A stretch of DNA of 64,000 bases from Desulfamplus sp. GTDB taxonomy: Bacteria; Desulfobacterota; Desulfobacteria; Desulfobacterales; Desulfobacteraceae. Made by a program: the position numbers and the translations under genes. Positions 46,045-57,726 of the stretch are shown here, piece after piece. The stretch spans positions 1-64,000 of the forward strand of contig JADFZQ010000003.1 of assembly GCA_015232455.1 (NCBI GenBank). The letters run 5' to 3'. Below the pieces are notes generated by a model that searched no databases, was not told the origin of the DNA, and was given only the letters and a program-made list of their open reading frames with translations. Within the stretch, counting starts at the first letter, position 1, and every line of letters starts with the position of its first letter.

Positions 46045-46830
46045 CTAACCCGAAAGTTTTTGTATTTCAAGCAAACCTTTAATCTTGTTATATGCAAACT
46101 CAAGCATTTCAAAAGCCGCATTATGCTCTTCCTGCATAGAACAAAATCCATTTTTTTTGTTTACTATCTCTTTTAGTTTAGATGCTCCTGAACTTAATGT
46201 TATTGCAAAAGTGCTTTGCTCCATTATTTGAATGTCATTTGTGCCATCACCCATTACAATATATGGATTAATACCAAGAAGGGCAAGACCTTTCATTTTA
46301 TCAACATGATCAGGATAGATAAAAATTTTTCGTATCTCTTTATATACAGGATAGTTATATCCATTTTGTTCTAAAATGCTCTTAGCATATTCTAATTTTA
46401 AATCAATAGCACCTCTATCAATATCATTTTTATCAAAATTAAAAACAAATCCAACACAATTCTCATAAAATGGTAATCTTTCCCATTCTGGAAATAGTGA
46501 TGCAATTTTATCCCAGTCATGGACTGATTTAAGGGTTGATTCATCATCGATTTTATTTTTAGCAACAAAGCCATTTTCAAGAACAAAACCACTGAATTTA
46601 ACATTTGGCAGTTTTCTTACAAGTTTATAGACACTTGCTGAATTTCTTCCAGTTGCTATAACTATTGGAAATATTTGGCTTATATCCGAGAGAACCAACG
46701 CCGCATCTTGTGAGATAAAACTTGCACGGGTTCTACCTTCAACTGCAATTGCTTCTTTTTGAGAATGAAGCAATGTGCCGTCAAGATCGCAGACAAGGGC
46801 ATCTAATTTTTTAATTGGTCTATTATTCAT
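46045..46830 (-). CDS. HAD-superfamily phosphatase of the Ter-linked cluster
   Basis: A 261-residue Cof-type HAD hydrolase. The nucleophile and acid are Asp15 and Asp17 in VCDLDGTLLHS, the second motif is IVIATGRNS near residue 59, and the C-terminal metal motif is IVMGDGTNDIQIMEQS near 200. Lys in the KGLALLG loop is the expected motif III residue. The start lies 5 bases after the StiP-like gene, so the two are almost certainly co-transcribed. It could dephosphorylate the product of the two phosphoribosyltransferases, which is inference. Confidence 0.9.
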   Translation of the reverse strand: MNNRPIKKLDALVCDLDGTLLHSQKEAIAVEGRTRASFISQDAALVLSDISQIFPIVIATGRNSASVYKLVRKLPNVKFSGFVLENGFVAKNKIDDESTLKSVHDWDKIASLFPEWERLPFYENCVGFVFNFDKNDIDRGAIDLKLEYAKSILEQNGYNYPVYKEIRKIFIYPDHVDKMKGLALLGINPYIVMGDGTNDIQIMEQSTFAITLSSGASKLKEIVNKKNGFCSMQEEHNAAFEMLEFAYNKIKGLLEIQKLSG

Positions 46831-46835
46831 GGGCT

Positions 46836-48038
46836 TTAAGATAGCAATTTACAAGCTGCTCTTGTTTTCAAATCTCTTAAGTATCTGACATTAAACTCTG
46901 GTGGAATTTTCCTTTGTTCAGCAAGTTCAAGCAAAAGAGAGAAGTTTTCTTGGGCAAAACTTTTGTCATCTGCAAACAGTAGATTTTCAGGTGCAGCATT
47001 GATGAACGCACGACATACTTCATTGCTGTGGACTCTTAAATCTGTCTCTACATAAAATTTCATTATGTCTGATTTATTAGTATCTTCTTTAATATTTTTT
47101 GTTATCTTTACTCTATCTTTATATTGTGGAGCTGATTGTTTCCAACTCTCTATAATTTGAGGTTGTAAAAACTCCTTAGTAAATCTGTAAGCAGAGAATA
47201 AACTGTCAGAATCAACAAAAAAAGTCCTTGAAAATCCAAGAGTTGCAACTCCCGTAAAACAGGCAGATGGGCAAAAAATATCCTCTTTTACACCAGCAAA
47301 ATCTGCCCAACCCCAAGGGTCAATTAATACGGCAAGAGGTCCTTTGTTAAGCATTGAAATCTCTCTTGCTACACCTCCTTTACCTGTCCAACCGTCAACA
47401 AAAATTATATCTCTGTTAGGAAAATCGTTCTCTATTTTAGCAAGGGCTATCTTATCAATTCCAATACCAACAAAAAATGATAAAGCCACACCAACAGCAC
47501 CGGGAAGCATTTTACAAAGCCATTCTGTAATTGGAACACCAGCCCTTAAAATTGAGACAAATATAATTTTTTCAGGATTAGGCTGCCAATGCGATATTAA
47601 TGAAGCAAGATTTTGAGCTGCTTTATAAATATCACCTTCTTGCTCATTAATGTAGGTTTTACAATTCTCATCTGCTTTATAAATTCCACCTTCTTGCTCT
47701 TTACTGTAGATTTTACAATTCTCATCTGCTTTATAGTTTTCAGATAACGATTTACAACTTAATTTAGCGTTTAGCTTGAATGACTCTTGAACCTTATTCC
47801 AAAAATCATCGCTTAAATTTGGTTCTGGCGAAGGAGTTGACCAAAATGTAGTTTTGCCATTATATGATCTATTAAGTGGACGAAAAAGGTGAGGCTCATT
47901 AAATGGATGAACTTCTTTCTCAAGGTTTAGATAAAAACGTTGATTCCAATGTAAGTTATTAATTGGATCAACATAAGAGATCGCTGATTCTTTATAGTTA
48001 GCTGGCTTAATATCGTTAACTGATTGCAATTGATTCAA
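46836..48038 (-). CDS. StiP-like phosphoribosyltransferase-domain protein (PRTase_1 type)
   Basis: A 400-residue protein of the family sometimes called StiP or PRTase_1, found in Ter-linked clusters and proposed to work on a nucleoside-like metabolite. The PRTase core is at about 140-330, with IFVSILRAGVPITEWL near 165 and the phosphate-loop-like FVDGWTGKGGVA near 217. The C-terminus (FYVETDLRVHSNEVCRAFI onward) fits the family. Residues about 100-140 are a tandem repeat of an 18-residue unit, YKADENCKIYSKEQEGGI. It overlaps the previous gene by 23 bases. Confidence 0.85.
   Translation of the reverse strand: MNQLQSVNDIKPANYKESAISYVDPINNLHWNQRFYLNLEKEVHPFNEPHLFRPLNRSYNGKTTFWSTPSPEPNLSDDFWNKVQESFKLNAKLSCKSLSENYKADENCKIYSKEQEGGIYKADENCKTYINEQEGDIYKAAQNLASLISHWQPNPEKIIFVSILRAGVPITEWLCKMLPGAVGVALSFFVGIGIDKIALAKIENDFPNRDIIFVDGWTGKGGVAREISMLNKGPLAVLIDPWGWADFAGVKEDIFCPSACFTGVATLGFSRTFFVDSDSLFSAYRFTKEFLQPQIIESWKQSAPQYKDRVKITKNIKEDTNKSDIMKFYVETDLRVHSNEVCRAFINAAPENLLFADDKSFAQENFSLLLELAEQRKIPPEFNVRYLRDLKTRAACKLLS
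47621..47734. repeat. 54-bp in-frame tandem repeat inside the StiP-like gene
   Basis: Two full copies of a 54-base unit (47621-47674 and 47675-47728) and the start of a third encode an 18-residue unit, YKADENCKxY(S/I)xEQEG(G/D)I. The unit keeps the frame and lies just in front of the phosphoribosyltransferase core, so it can be expanded or contracted without breaking the protein. Confidence 0.75.
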
Positions 48039-49224
48039 TAGTCCACCTTGATTGAAATATCGGTTTCACGTCAATTCCACACTCTCCAAGTTGTTTTATA
48101 GACTCTTGCTCTATTTTTTTATCAATTGGATCACACAATATAAAAATAGGCTCTGAAGAATGAGCTTTCAGATTCTCATAATTATAGAGGTAATATTTAT
48201 TTGCAATTGTGATTTTGCTAAAGATTGATCTGTTATCAACTTTCCAAGGGCTTAATGAAATCTGCTGAAATCGGATATTGTCATTTGCCAAAGCAAGATA
48301 GGCAGCAAGATCAACTGCTTCACCAACTGCAAGTATTGTTTTAATTGAAGTTTGTTTGCTATCTATCCATTCATTAGAGAAGTTATTAGATAGGATTTGC
48401 CATAAATTATCATCAATAAAATTGCCTGATTTTATTGAAAGGGCAGGGCGTTTTTCAGGGAAATACCAATTTTGAAATGTGCATCTATCGGGAGCATTTA
48501 ATTTTTTCAAATTGCTATTAAAAGCAATATTGTTATTAAAACTAATACCGTTGCTATTATTTTTCTTAGTTTCTATGCTTGGAAGATTTATATTTGGGGT
48601 ATCCATTACAAAGTTATCAATAAGGTTTAGCGTGTGGATAGTGCATTCAATATTGTTTAATGCTGTTTTTACATTAAAATCAGATTTTTGTTGGGTATCT
48701 CTAAAATCTGCAAATGCAAATACCCTCATACGGCTTACTTTGAGATATTGACTCAACTGAGCCATCAAATTATAAACTGTATTACCGCTGGTAATTTCAT
48801 CTTCCACAATCCATATCTCTTTAAATTTAAAATCTTCTTTAAATACTTTATTCTCTAAGCTACCTGTTTGATTAAAAGGCAAAAGAGGTAATATGTGATT
48901 TGGTCCATGAGAATGACTCTCTTTAAAGGGTATTCCTGCTGAAGGTCTGCGTGTAGAGTATAATATGCTTGTATTAATATTTTGTGCAATAGACTCTATA
49001 TACATTAACAAAGCAGGGATAATACCAGATTCAGTTAAGCCTATAATCAATATATGATCATCTTTTAGTGATTGAGCCTCATCAATAAGAGATGACAAAT
49101 ATCTTCTAAATTTGACAAAATCTGATGATGATGCAGGGTAGATTTTACCAAGACACGAAAGCGTAAAAGCATCTTCTCTATGGGGGTTATTTTCTCTTTT
49201 CAAATGGTAGAAATCTTTGAACAA
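48016..49224 (-). CDS. Phosphoribosyltransferase with a TRSP-like C-terminal domain (PRTase_2 type)
   Basis: A 402-residue protein, start TTG at 49224 with AAGGA upstream. The first part (about 30-185) is a phosphoribosyltransferase with the loop IWIVEDEITSGNTV near 138-151, an equivalent of the 13-residue PRPP motif, and IIGLTESGIIPALLMYIES near 60. The second part (about 240-400) matches the TRSP domain idea, with VGEAVDLAAYLALANDNIRFQ and FILCDPIDK. In published Ter-linked clusters this protein is the usual partner of the StiP-type one. First gene of the run and near a divergent promoter region. Confidence 0.85.
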   Translation of the reverse strand: MFKDFYHLKRENNPHREDAFTLSCLGKIYPASSSDFVKFRRYLSSLIDEAQSLKDDHILIIGLTESGIIPALLMYIESIAQNINTSILYSTRRPSAGIPFKESHSHGPNHILPLLPFNQTGSLENKVFKEDFKFKEIWIVEDEITSGNTVYNLMAQLSQYLKVSRMRVFAFADFRDTQQKSDFNVKTALNNIECTIHTLNLIDNFVMDTPNINLPSIETKKNNSNGISFNNNIAFNSNLKKLNAPDRCTFQNWYFPEKRPALSIKSGNFIDDNLWQILSNNFSNEWIDSKQTSIKTILAVGEAVDLAAYLALANDNIRFQQISLSPWKVDNRSIFSKITIANKYYLYNYENLKAHSSEPIFILCDPIDKKIEQESIKQLGECGIDVKPIFQSRWTIESIAIS

Positions 49225-49555
49225 TTAGCTTTTCCTTATTTTTGTTAGGGTATTATTACAATTGTTTTTGTAAACATTAATTTCCCTTGATATTAATGAG
49301 TTATGATTTTGTAGAGAATCTATTTATCTGAATAGAATGTCAGACATCTATTGTCAATAGTGAACTACTAAATAGCAGATTATAATACTCTAATTGACAT
49401 ACTTTTCCAAAGGTTCTATGGTCGTTTTCCAATATTTTAAATGAAATGGAACCACTTGAGTGAGTCTTGTATTTTGTTGATTTTAAGTATAATAAAATAC
49501 GCTAAAAATTATTTCGGCTTTTAGTATTTTTATAAAAATTGAGGAGAAATTTATT
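49225..49555. other. Divergent control region between the PRTase run and the YvlD-like gene
   Basis: No coding frame. On the plus strand TTGACA at 49394-49399 and TATGGT at 49417-49422 (17-base spacer) form a good -35/-10 pair for the membrane protein and acyl-CoA synthetase genes; TATAAT at 49488-49493 is a second possible -10. The minus-strand promoter of the PRTase run must lie in the first 100 bases. No hairpin or ligand-type leader was found. Confidence 0.5.
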
Positions 49556-49885
49556 ATGGTCTGGAACATTATTATTTTGAGTATTTCTGTATTTGTTGTT
49601 GCCAATGTGCTGCCTGGAATCTATATAAAAAATTATTGGACAGCAATTTTAGTAGCTATTGTATATTCAATTGTAAGTTTTTTTACAAGCTGGCTGCTAA
49701 TTCTTTTGACACTCCCCTTTATGATTATAACTTTTGGTCTATTCAAATTCGTGATTAATGCCTTTTTGCTATTTATAACAGATAAGATGATCGAAGATTT
49801 CAGAATAAAAGATGGTATCACAACATTTATCGCTGCATTTTGTATTAGTGTTGTAGATTCGTTACTTCGATTGATATTTTTCTAA
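49556..49885 (+). CDS. YvlD-like small membrane protein (phage_holin_4 superfamily)
   Basis: A 109-residue protein with four hydrophobic helices. MVWNIIILSISVFVVANVLPGIYI, LLILLTLPFMIITFGLFKFVINAF and the end DSLLRLIFF are characteristic of this small chromosomal family. Despite the name it is not evidence for a prophage. GAGGAG lies upstream of the ATG and the acyl-CoA synthetase gene follows 21 bases later. Confidence 0.88.
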   Translation: MVWNIIILSISVFVVANVLPGIYIKNYWTAILVAIVYSIVSFFTSWLLILLTLPFMIITFGLFKFVINAFLLFITDKMIEDFRIKDGITTFIAAFCISVVDSLLRLIFF

Positions 49886-49906
49886 ATTTCTAATTCAGGA
49901 GGATAA

Positions 49907-51694
49907 ATGCCTTTTAAAGACTATCAAAGTGTTCACGAATTGCTTTGCGAGACTATCAATAAATACCCAACTCAACCAGCATACAGATGGTTTGATTCAA
50001 ATGGAAAACCTGATTCAGTAACATGGAGAGAGTTTGGAGATCAGGTAAAAGCTGCATCAAAAAGCCTAATCTCACTTGGGTTAAAAAAAGGTGATAAGGT
50101 TAATATTATAAGCTATACCTGCTACAAATGGGTTCTGACAGATATGGCAATAATGGGAATTGGGGGTGTAACAGTCGGTATTTATCAGTCAAATCTCCCC
50201 AAAGATTGTTCCTACATTATTAATCATTCTGATGCAGTTATTGTTTTTGCTGAAGATCAAACCCAGTTAGCAAAGTTAATGGAAATAAGAGACGAAATTC
50301 CATCAATACGTAAAGTAGTTTTATTCAACGGTGACGGTCATGGTAATGATTGGGTGCTATCGTTTGGAGATTTTCTTAAACTTGGCAAAGATGTTCCTGA
50401 TAGTGATGTTGAAAAGATGGCAGCAGATATTAAGCCTCAAGATTCTGCGGGCATTGTTTATACATCAGGAACTACTGGTGTTCCAAAAGGAGCTGTCCTT
50501 ACCCACGATAACATTACATTTACCGCTCAATCTGTATTCCAATCTGCTCCTTTTAAAGATCACGAAGAGACTTTCATGTTCCTTCCACTTGCTCATATAT
50601 TTGCAAGAACATGTAGTTACACAGCAATTCTTACTGGTAACAGAACTACATTTGCAAGAAGCATTAATACTTTACTTGAAGATTTCAAACTTGCAGCACC
50701 TCATTGGTTTGTAAGTGTGCCAAGAATTTTTGAAAAAATCCACACAAAGGTAATAAGCGGTGTAGAGTCAAAAGGTGGAATTACAGAAAAAATTTTCAGA
50801 TGGGCATGTAGGGTAGGTGGAGAGGTAAGCAATTGCAAAATATATAAAATTCCAATTCCACTTTCTATTAACATTAAATATATGATTGCAAGAAAAGTAG
50901 TATTTTCAAAAATTCATGAAGCACTTGGAGGAAATGTAAAATGGTGTATAAGTGGTGCTGCCCCTCTAAATCCTGAGATAGCAAGATTTTTTCATGCAGC
51001 AGGTCTCCTTATTCTCGAAGGGATCGGCATGACAGAGAACACATCTTTTAGTAATGTTAATCGTATTGATAGCTATGATTTTGGCGTTGTTGGTCAACCA
51101 GGAGTTGGTATTCAGCATAAAATTGCCGATGATGGTGAAGTGTTAATAAGAGGCAGAAATGTAATGAAAGAATATTATAAAATGCCAGAAGCTACCGCAT
51201 CAACATTTACTGAAGATGGCTGGCTTAGAACCGGTGATATTGGTGAAATTGATAAAAATAATGTTCTTAAAATTACAGGTAGAAAAAAAGAGCTTATAAT
51301 AACATCTGGTGGCAAAAATGTTGCTCCTGCAAGTATTGAGGGACTTATAGCAACATCAAAATATATTAATCAGGTTTGTGTTATTGGAGATAAACGCAAC
51401 TATCTTAGTGCTATTGTAACTCTTGATGAGCAAAATATTAAAGATTATGCTGCTGATAATAAAATAGATTATTCTGACTATGAATCATTGCTAAAACATG
51501 ATTCAATCATAAAACTTATTAATGCTGAAGTTGCAAAGAAAAATAAAGAACTACCATCGTTTGAGACAGTTAAAAAAATAACTATTGTCCCTGAATTCAC
51601 TATTGAGAATAAAATGATGACACCAACATTCAAGATAAAAAAGAACATTATTATGGATAATTATAAAGATGATATAGAAAATATGTATAGTTAA
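49907..51694 (+). CDS. fadD: Long-chain acyl-CoA synthetase (FadD15-like AMP-forming ligase)
   Basis: ANL-superfamily enzyme that makes acyl-CoA from fatty acid, ATP and CoA. The 595 residues contain the AMP signature YTSGTTGVPKGAVLTHDN near 185, the GGNVKWCISGAAPLNPEIARFF region near 350, GMTENTSFSNVNR near 372 and the hinge TGRKKELIITSGGKNVAP near 460. The middle-sized class without a membrane tail fits bacterial FadD15/ACSL-like enzymes. It follows the small membrane protein gene and precedes the tRNA-Ser pair. Confidence 0.93.
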   Translation: MPFKDYQSVHELLCETINKYPTQPAYRWFDSNGKPDSVTWREFGDQVKAASKSLISLGLKKGDKVNIISYTCYKWVLTDMAIMGIGGVTVGIYQSNLPKDCSYIINHSDAVIVFAEDQTQLAKLMEIRDEIPSIRKVVLFNGDGHGNDWVLSFGDFLKLGKDVPDSDVEKMAADIKPQDSAGIVYTSGTTGVPKGAVLTHDNITFTAQSVFQSAPFKDHEETFMFLPLAHIFARTCSYTAILTGNRTTFARSINTLLEDFKLAAPHWFVSVPRIFEKIHTKVISGVESKGGITEKIFRWACRVGGEVSNCKIYKIPIPLSINIKYMIARKVVFSKIHEALGGNVKWCISGAAPLNPEIARFFHAAGLLILEGIGMTENTSFSNVNRIDSYDFGVVGQPGVGIQHKIADDGEVLIRGRNVMKEYYKMPEATASTFTEDGWLRTGDIGEIDKNNVLKITGRKKELIITSGGKNVAPASIEGLIATSKYINQVCVIGDKRNYLSAIVTLDEQNIKDYAADNKIDYSDYESLLKHDSIIKLINAEVAKKNKELPSFETVKKITIVPEFTIENKMMTPTFKIKKNIIMDNYKDDIENMYS

Positions 51695-51761
51695 ACAGAA
51701 ACATTATTGTTTGGAGATTAACCTAAAAGAGAGATAAGTGTTGAAAAAAAATAATTGGGTA

Positions 51762-51790
51762 TTGACCCAAATAATCTAAAGTGCTATAAG
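51762..51790 (+). promoter_or_regulatory. Sigma-70 promoter for the tRNA-Ser pair
   Basis: TTGACC at 51762-51767 and TATAAG at 51785-51790 are separated by 17 bases, one of the best promoter matches in the window. Transcription should start about 8 bases before the first tRNA. Confidence 0.75.
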
Positions 51791-51805
51791 CTTTCAACTC
51801 AATTC

Positions 51806-51893
51806 GGAGGAGTGGCCGAGCGGCTGAAGGCGGCGGTCTTGAAAACCGTTAAGTGTAACAGCTTCGTGGGTTCAAATCCTACCTCCTCCGCCA
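51806..51893 (+). tRNA. tRNA-Ser (anticodon UGA)
   Basis: An 88-base gene with CCA encoded. The acceptor GGAGGAG at 51806-51812 pairs with CTCCTCC at 51883-51889. The anticodon loop reads CTTGAAA, giving TGA, on a stem GCGGT/ACCGT. The T loop GTTCAAATC and a long variable arm confirm serine class. Confidence 0.95.
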
Positions 51894-51923
51894 TATTGAA
51901 TAGCGTTCGTTAAGTAAAAAGAG

Positions 51924-52015
51924 GGAGAAATGGCCGAGAGGCTGAAGGCACTCGCCTGCTAAGCGAGTATAGGGGTAAAACTCTATCGAGAGTTCGAATC
52001 TCTCTTTCTCCGCCA
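51924..52015 (+). tRNA. tRNA-Ser (anticodon GCU)
   Basis: A 92-base gene with CCA encoded. The acceptor GGAGAAA at 51924-51930 pairs with TTTCTCC at 52005-52011. The anticodon loop CTGCTAA on stem CTCGC/GCGAG gives GCT. It follows the first tRNA-Ser by 30 bases and shares its promoter. Confidence 0.95.
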
Positions 52016-52030
52016 TCAAGAGAATTTATA

Positions 52031-52061
52031 AAGGATTCTGATTAAGTCAGAATCCTTTTTT
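52031..52061 (+). terminator. Terminator of the tRNA-Ser operon
   Basis: AAGGATTCTGA at 52031-52041 pairs exactly with TCAGAATCCTT at 52047-52057 around a TTAAG loop, followed by a run of T to 52061 and more T after. A textbook intrinsic terminator. Confidence 0.9.
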
Positions 52062-52125
52062 ATTTTATAAGAGCAAGAAGAACCAAACACTTGATAATTA
52101 AGAAGATTACTATATCTAATTTTAT

Positions 52126-53226
<1,101 letters not shown>

Positions 53227-53283
53227 CTATATCCTTATAGAGCCTGTACTCTAATCGGGCATTAATTGAGCTTTTATATTTAA

Positions 53284-53311
53284 GTAGAGACGAACGGCAG
53301 TGCGTCTCTAC
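53284..53311. repeat. GTAGAGACG hairpin between kdnA and kdnB
   Basis: GTAGAGACG at 53284-53292 and CGTCTCTAC at 53303-53311 are exact inverted repeats around AACGGCAGTG. This form of hairpin is widespread in bacterial intergenic DNA and resembles the others at 15875, 54693 and 54791. Confidence 0.7.
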
Positions 53312-53390
53312 AGTTTAGGCAAACTAAATCTATGACCTAAAGGAGTATCAATATGCTCTAATTATTATTTAAGATGAATTTTCAAGTAAA

Positions 53391-54650
<1,260 letters not shown>

Positions 54651-54692
54651 CTAAATTCTTTTGCTTAAAAAAAACTCCAATTTATCAAAATG

Positions 54693-54724
54693 TTGTAGGG
54701 ACAACTGTTTAGCCGTCCCTACAA
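54693..54724. repeat. TTGTAGGGAC hairpin upstream of kdnA
   Basis: TTGTAGGGAC at 54693-54702 and GTCCCTACAA at 54715-54724 form a perfect 10-bp stem around a 12-base loop. It lies in the gap between fdhA and kdnA and may end fdhA transcripts, but there is no T-run on the minus side. Confidence 0.7.
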
Positions 54725-54790
54725 TGATATTTTATCTCCATTAAGGAATCAAAATTTAATAATGCCAAAATTCTACCCCAAGGTCATAGT

Positions 54791-54818
54791 GTAGGGAACA
54801 ACGATTGTAGTTCCCTGC
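54791..54818. repeat. GTAGGGAAC hairpin after fdhA
   Basis: GTAGGGAAC at 54791-54799 pairs with GTTCCCTGC at 54810-54818 with one mismatch. It lies about 40 bases downstream of the fdhA stop, so a terminator role is plausible. Confidence 0.5.
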
Positions 54819-54858
54819 TTGTGTTATTAAATTTCCATTCCTAAAGATTAATCTTTTA

Positions 54859-57627
54859 TCAAGCTGCCTTTTGTATAGTGATTGCACAGACCTTAAATTC
54901 TGGTATTTTTGCCACAGGATCGATCTTTGCGTTGGTCAACCTGTTTGCGGCAGCTTTAGCAAAATGAAATGGTATAAATACAGTTCCATCAACCGCTTTT
55001 GAAGAGACACTAAGTTTTGCCTTTATTTTACCTCTGCGAGAGAAGACATTAACCATCTCACCATCATCAATATCAAGTTTAGCAGCATCATTTTGTGAAA
55101 TCTCAACAAAACACTCTGGAGACATCTCATTTAACCCATTTGATTTCATGGTCATTGAGCCAGTGTGGTAATGATAGAGAACCCTTCCAGTTGTGAGAAT
55201 AAGAGGATATTGAGCATCTGTAACCTCTGCTGGTGCTTGGTGGTCAATTGCATGGAACAGCCCCTTGCCCCTTGTAAACTGTGTAGTATGGAGAATCGGA
55301 GTCCCCGGGTGGTCAACAGTTGGGCAGGGCCAATGGATACCGCCATTTTCAATTCTCTCCCATGTAATACCTGCGTAAGATGGAGTTACTTTTCTTATCT
55401 CTTCAAAAATCTCTTCTGAACTGTTGTAGTGCATCTTTGTTCCCATACGTGTAGCTATTTCACAAGTTATTTTCCAATCTTCTCTTGCAAAACCAGGTGC
55501 TTCTACAGCTTTTCTTACACGTTGAACACGGCGTTCAGTGTTTGAGAATGTTCCATCTTTTTCTGCAAAACAAAAAGATGGAAGAACAACATCAGCAAGT
55601 TTAGCAGTTTCAGTAAGGAAAATATCTTGCACTACAAGAAACTCAAGGTTTCTAAAACCTTTCTCAGCATGGTTCAAATCAGGATCAGAAACTAAAGGGT
55701 TCTCTCCAATTATATATAAAGATTTAAATTCACCTTTTTCAGCCTTATGAATCATCTCTGTAACAGCAAGACCAGGTTTATTTGAAAGTCCGCTTATATT
55801 CCAAGCGGTTTCGTATTTTCTGACAGCAGTTGGATCATCAACCTTTTGGTATGCTGTAAATACATTTGGCAGACCGCCCATATCACAAGCCCCTTGAACA
55901 TTATTTTGACCTCTGAGTGGATTTACTCCACCACCAGCTTTGCCAAGATGCCCGCAGAGCATGGAGAGGTTTGCAAGAGACTTTACATTATCAGTTCCGC
56001 AAGTGTGCTGGGTAATTCCCATGCAATAGCAAATACTTGCCTTTTCTGCTTTTGCAAATAGTCTTGCTGTCTCAACTATATCGTTTGCTGGTATTCCAGT
56101 AATCTCCTCAACATAAGCTGGGGTATATTTTTTGACAGTCTCTTGTAGAGCCTCAAAGCCTTCTGTTCTATTTTTTATGAACTCTTTGTCATGCAGATTT
56201 TCTTTAACAATTACATTCATAAGACCATTTATCCAAGCAATGTCTGTTCCCGGATTTGGCCTTAGCCATTTTTGTGAATGTTCAGTTAGTTTAATTTTTC
56301 TTGGATCAATTACAATAACAGTCTTACCCTTTAGTGCTGCTCTTTTAATAAATGTTGACAATACAGGGTGGTTCTCAGTTGTGTTTGAACCAGTTACTAA
56401 AATCACATCTGCTGTCTCAATATCTGCAATTGTGTTTGTCATTGCACCACTTCCAAATGCTGCAGCCAGACCGGCTACTGTGGAGGAGTGTCAAAGTCGG
56501 GCACAATGGTCAATGTTATTTGTTTTTAGAACAGCTCTTGTAAACTTCTGGGCAATATAGTTATCCTCATTTGTTACCCTTGCAGATGTAAGAACTCCCA
56601 TTAAATCTGAGCCATGTTTTGTCTTAATTTCAGTAAATCGGTCTGCTACAAGCCCAAGAGCCTCGTCCCATGATGCCTCTTCAAGTTTGCCGTTCTTTTT
56701 GATAAGCGGGGTTGTAAGGCGTTCTGGTGATGCTACAAAATCATAGCCATATCTGCCTTTTACACAAAGAGAACCATGATTCGGCTCGGCATCTTTTGCA
56801 CCATTTACCTGAACAATCTTATTATTCTGAACTGTTAAGTCCATCTGACAACCAACACCGCAATAAGAGCAGGTTGTTCTTACGGTCTCTGTTTTCTCAA
56901 AACGTTTTTTATTCTTAAAAGTCTCTTTTGGTATCAAAGCTCCTACGGGACATACCTGAACACACTCTCCGCAAAATACGCAATCAGAATTTTTCAGTGC
57001 AGTATCAGCACCAGCAACAATTTTTGCTTTAGCACCTCTGTAACCAAAATCAATGGCATTGTTTACCTGAATTTCACGACAAGCCTGAACGCATCTTCCA
57101 CAGAGAATACACCTTGAGAAATCTCTTATTATAAAAGGATTTACCGTCTCCATTGGATAGTTAGATGAAGATACAGGAAGCGATTTTGTGGTAACCTGAT
57201 AGCGATATGCCAAATCTTGTAGTTTACAATCTCCCCAAACTGGACAAAGCTCGTTGTAGCTATCCTCTTTTAATACTTTTAAGTGGAATGAAGTCCAATC
57301 CTCTGGTTCAAATTTTCTGATAGCACAGTTGTGGTTGCCAGAGGCAAGCATAAGTTGAATTATATTTTTTCGTGCTTTTATAACTTCAGGCGATTCACTC
57401 CTAACAAACATGCCAGAAACTGCTGGAGCTGCACATGATGGAACAAGGTCTCTTGCCCCTTTTACCTCTACAACACACACTCGACAAGCACCAGTAGGAG
57501 TTGTCCCTTTAAGATGGCACAGTGTTGGGATAAAAATGTTATTTCTCTGTGCAACTTCAAGTATTGTCTCTCCAGCTTTAAATTCAAACTGTTTATTATC
57601 AATTGTTATTGTATTTTCTTTGCTCAT
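54859..57627 (-). CDS. fdhA: Selenocysteine-containing formate dehydrogenase alpha subunit
   Basis: A 922-residue molybdo- or tungstoenzyme that oxidises formate to CO2 (or the reverse). An in-frame TGA at 56491-56493 is codon 379 and follows NNIDHCARL, exactly where formate dehydrogenases have selenocysteine, with HSSTVAGLAAAFG after it. A hairpin with a GGTCT loop follows (annotated separately). Domains in order: a [2Fe-2S] domain at 1-80, a His-Cys cluster near 100-135, two [4Fe-4S] motifs (CILCGRCVQAC near 173, CVFCGECVQVCP near 216), CSYCGVGCQMDL near 257 and then the catalytic molybdopterin domain. No Tat signal, so a cytoplasmic enzyme is likely; no diaphorase or membrane subunit adjoins it. 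Confidence 0.94.
56462..56493 (-). promoter_or_regulatory. Selenocysteine codon with SECIS-like hairpin
   Basis: The TGA of fdhA is at 56491-56493. Twelve bases on, GTAGCC (56478-56473) pairs with GGCTGC (56467-56462) around the loop GGTCT. The loop GGUCU and its distance from the UGA match the E. coli fdhF SECIS element from memory. SelB-dependent decoding is therefore expected, although selA, selB and selC are not in the window. Confidence 0.85.
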
Positions 57628-57726
57628 TGGTAGTTCCTTAATTAATGGAAAAACTTAAATTATTATTTATAACTTTATACTTTTATACGTGTATTAAATT
57701 AAAACACCTTACTAAATCATCACAAT

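Noticed and set aside
47621-47734. Possible CRISPR-like array
   Set aside because: Units are contiguous without spacers and lie in frame inside a coding gene; no cas gene is present.
49556-49885. Phage holin-like protein as sign of a prophage
   Set aside because: The family is a chromosomal YvlD-type group and there are no other phage genes around.
54859-57627. Two adjacent frames suggesting a split or frameshifted formate dehydrogenase pseudogene
   Set aside because: The stop is a single in-frame TGA at the selenocysteine site and a hairpin with a GGTCT loop follows; both halves are intact and collinear.
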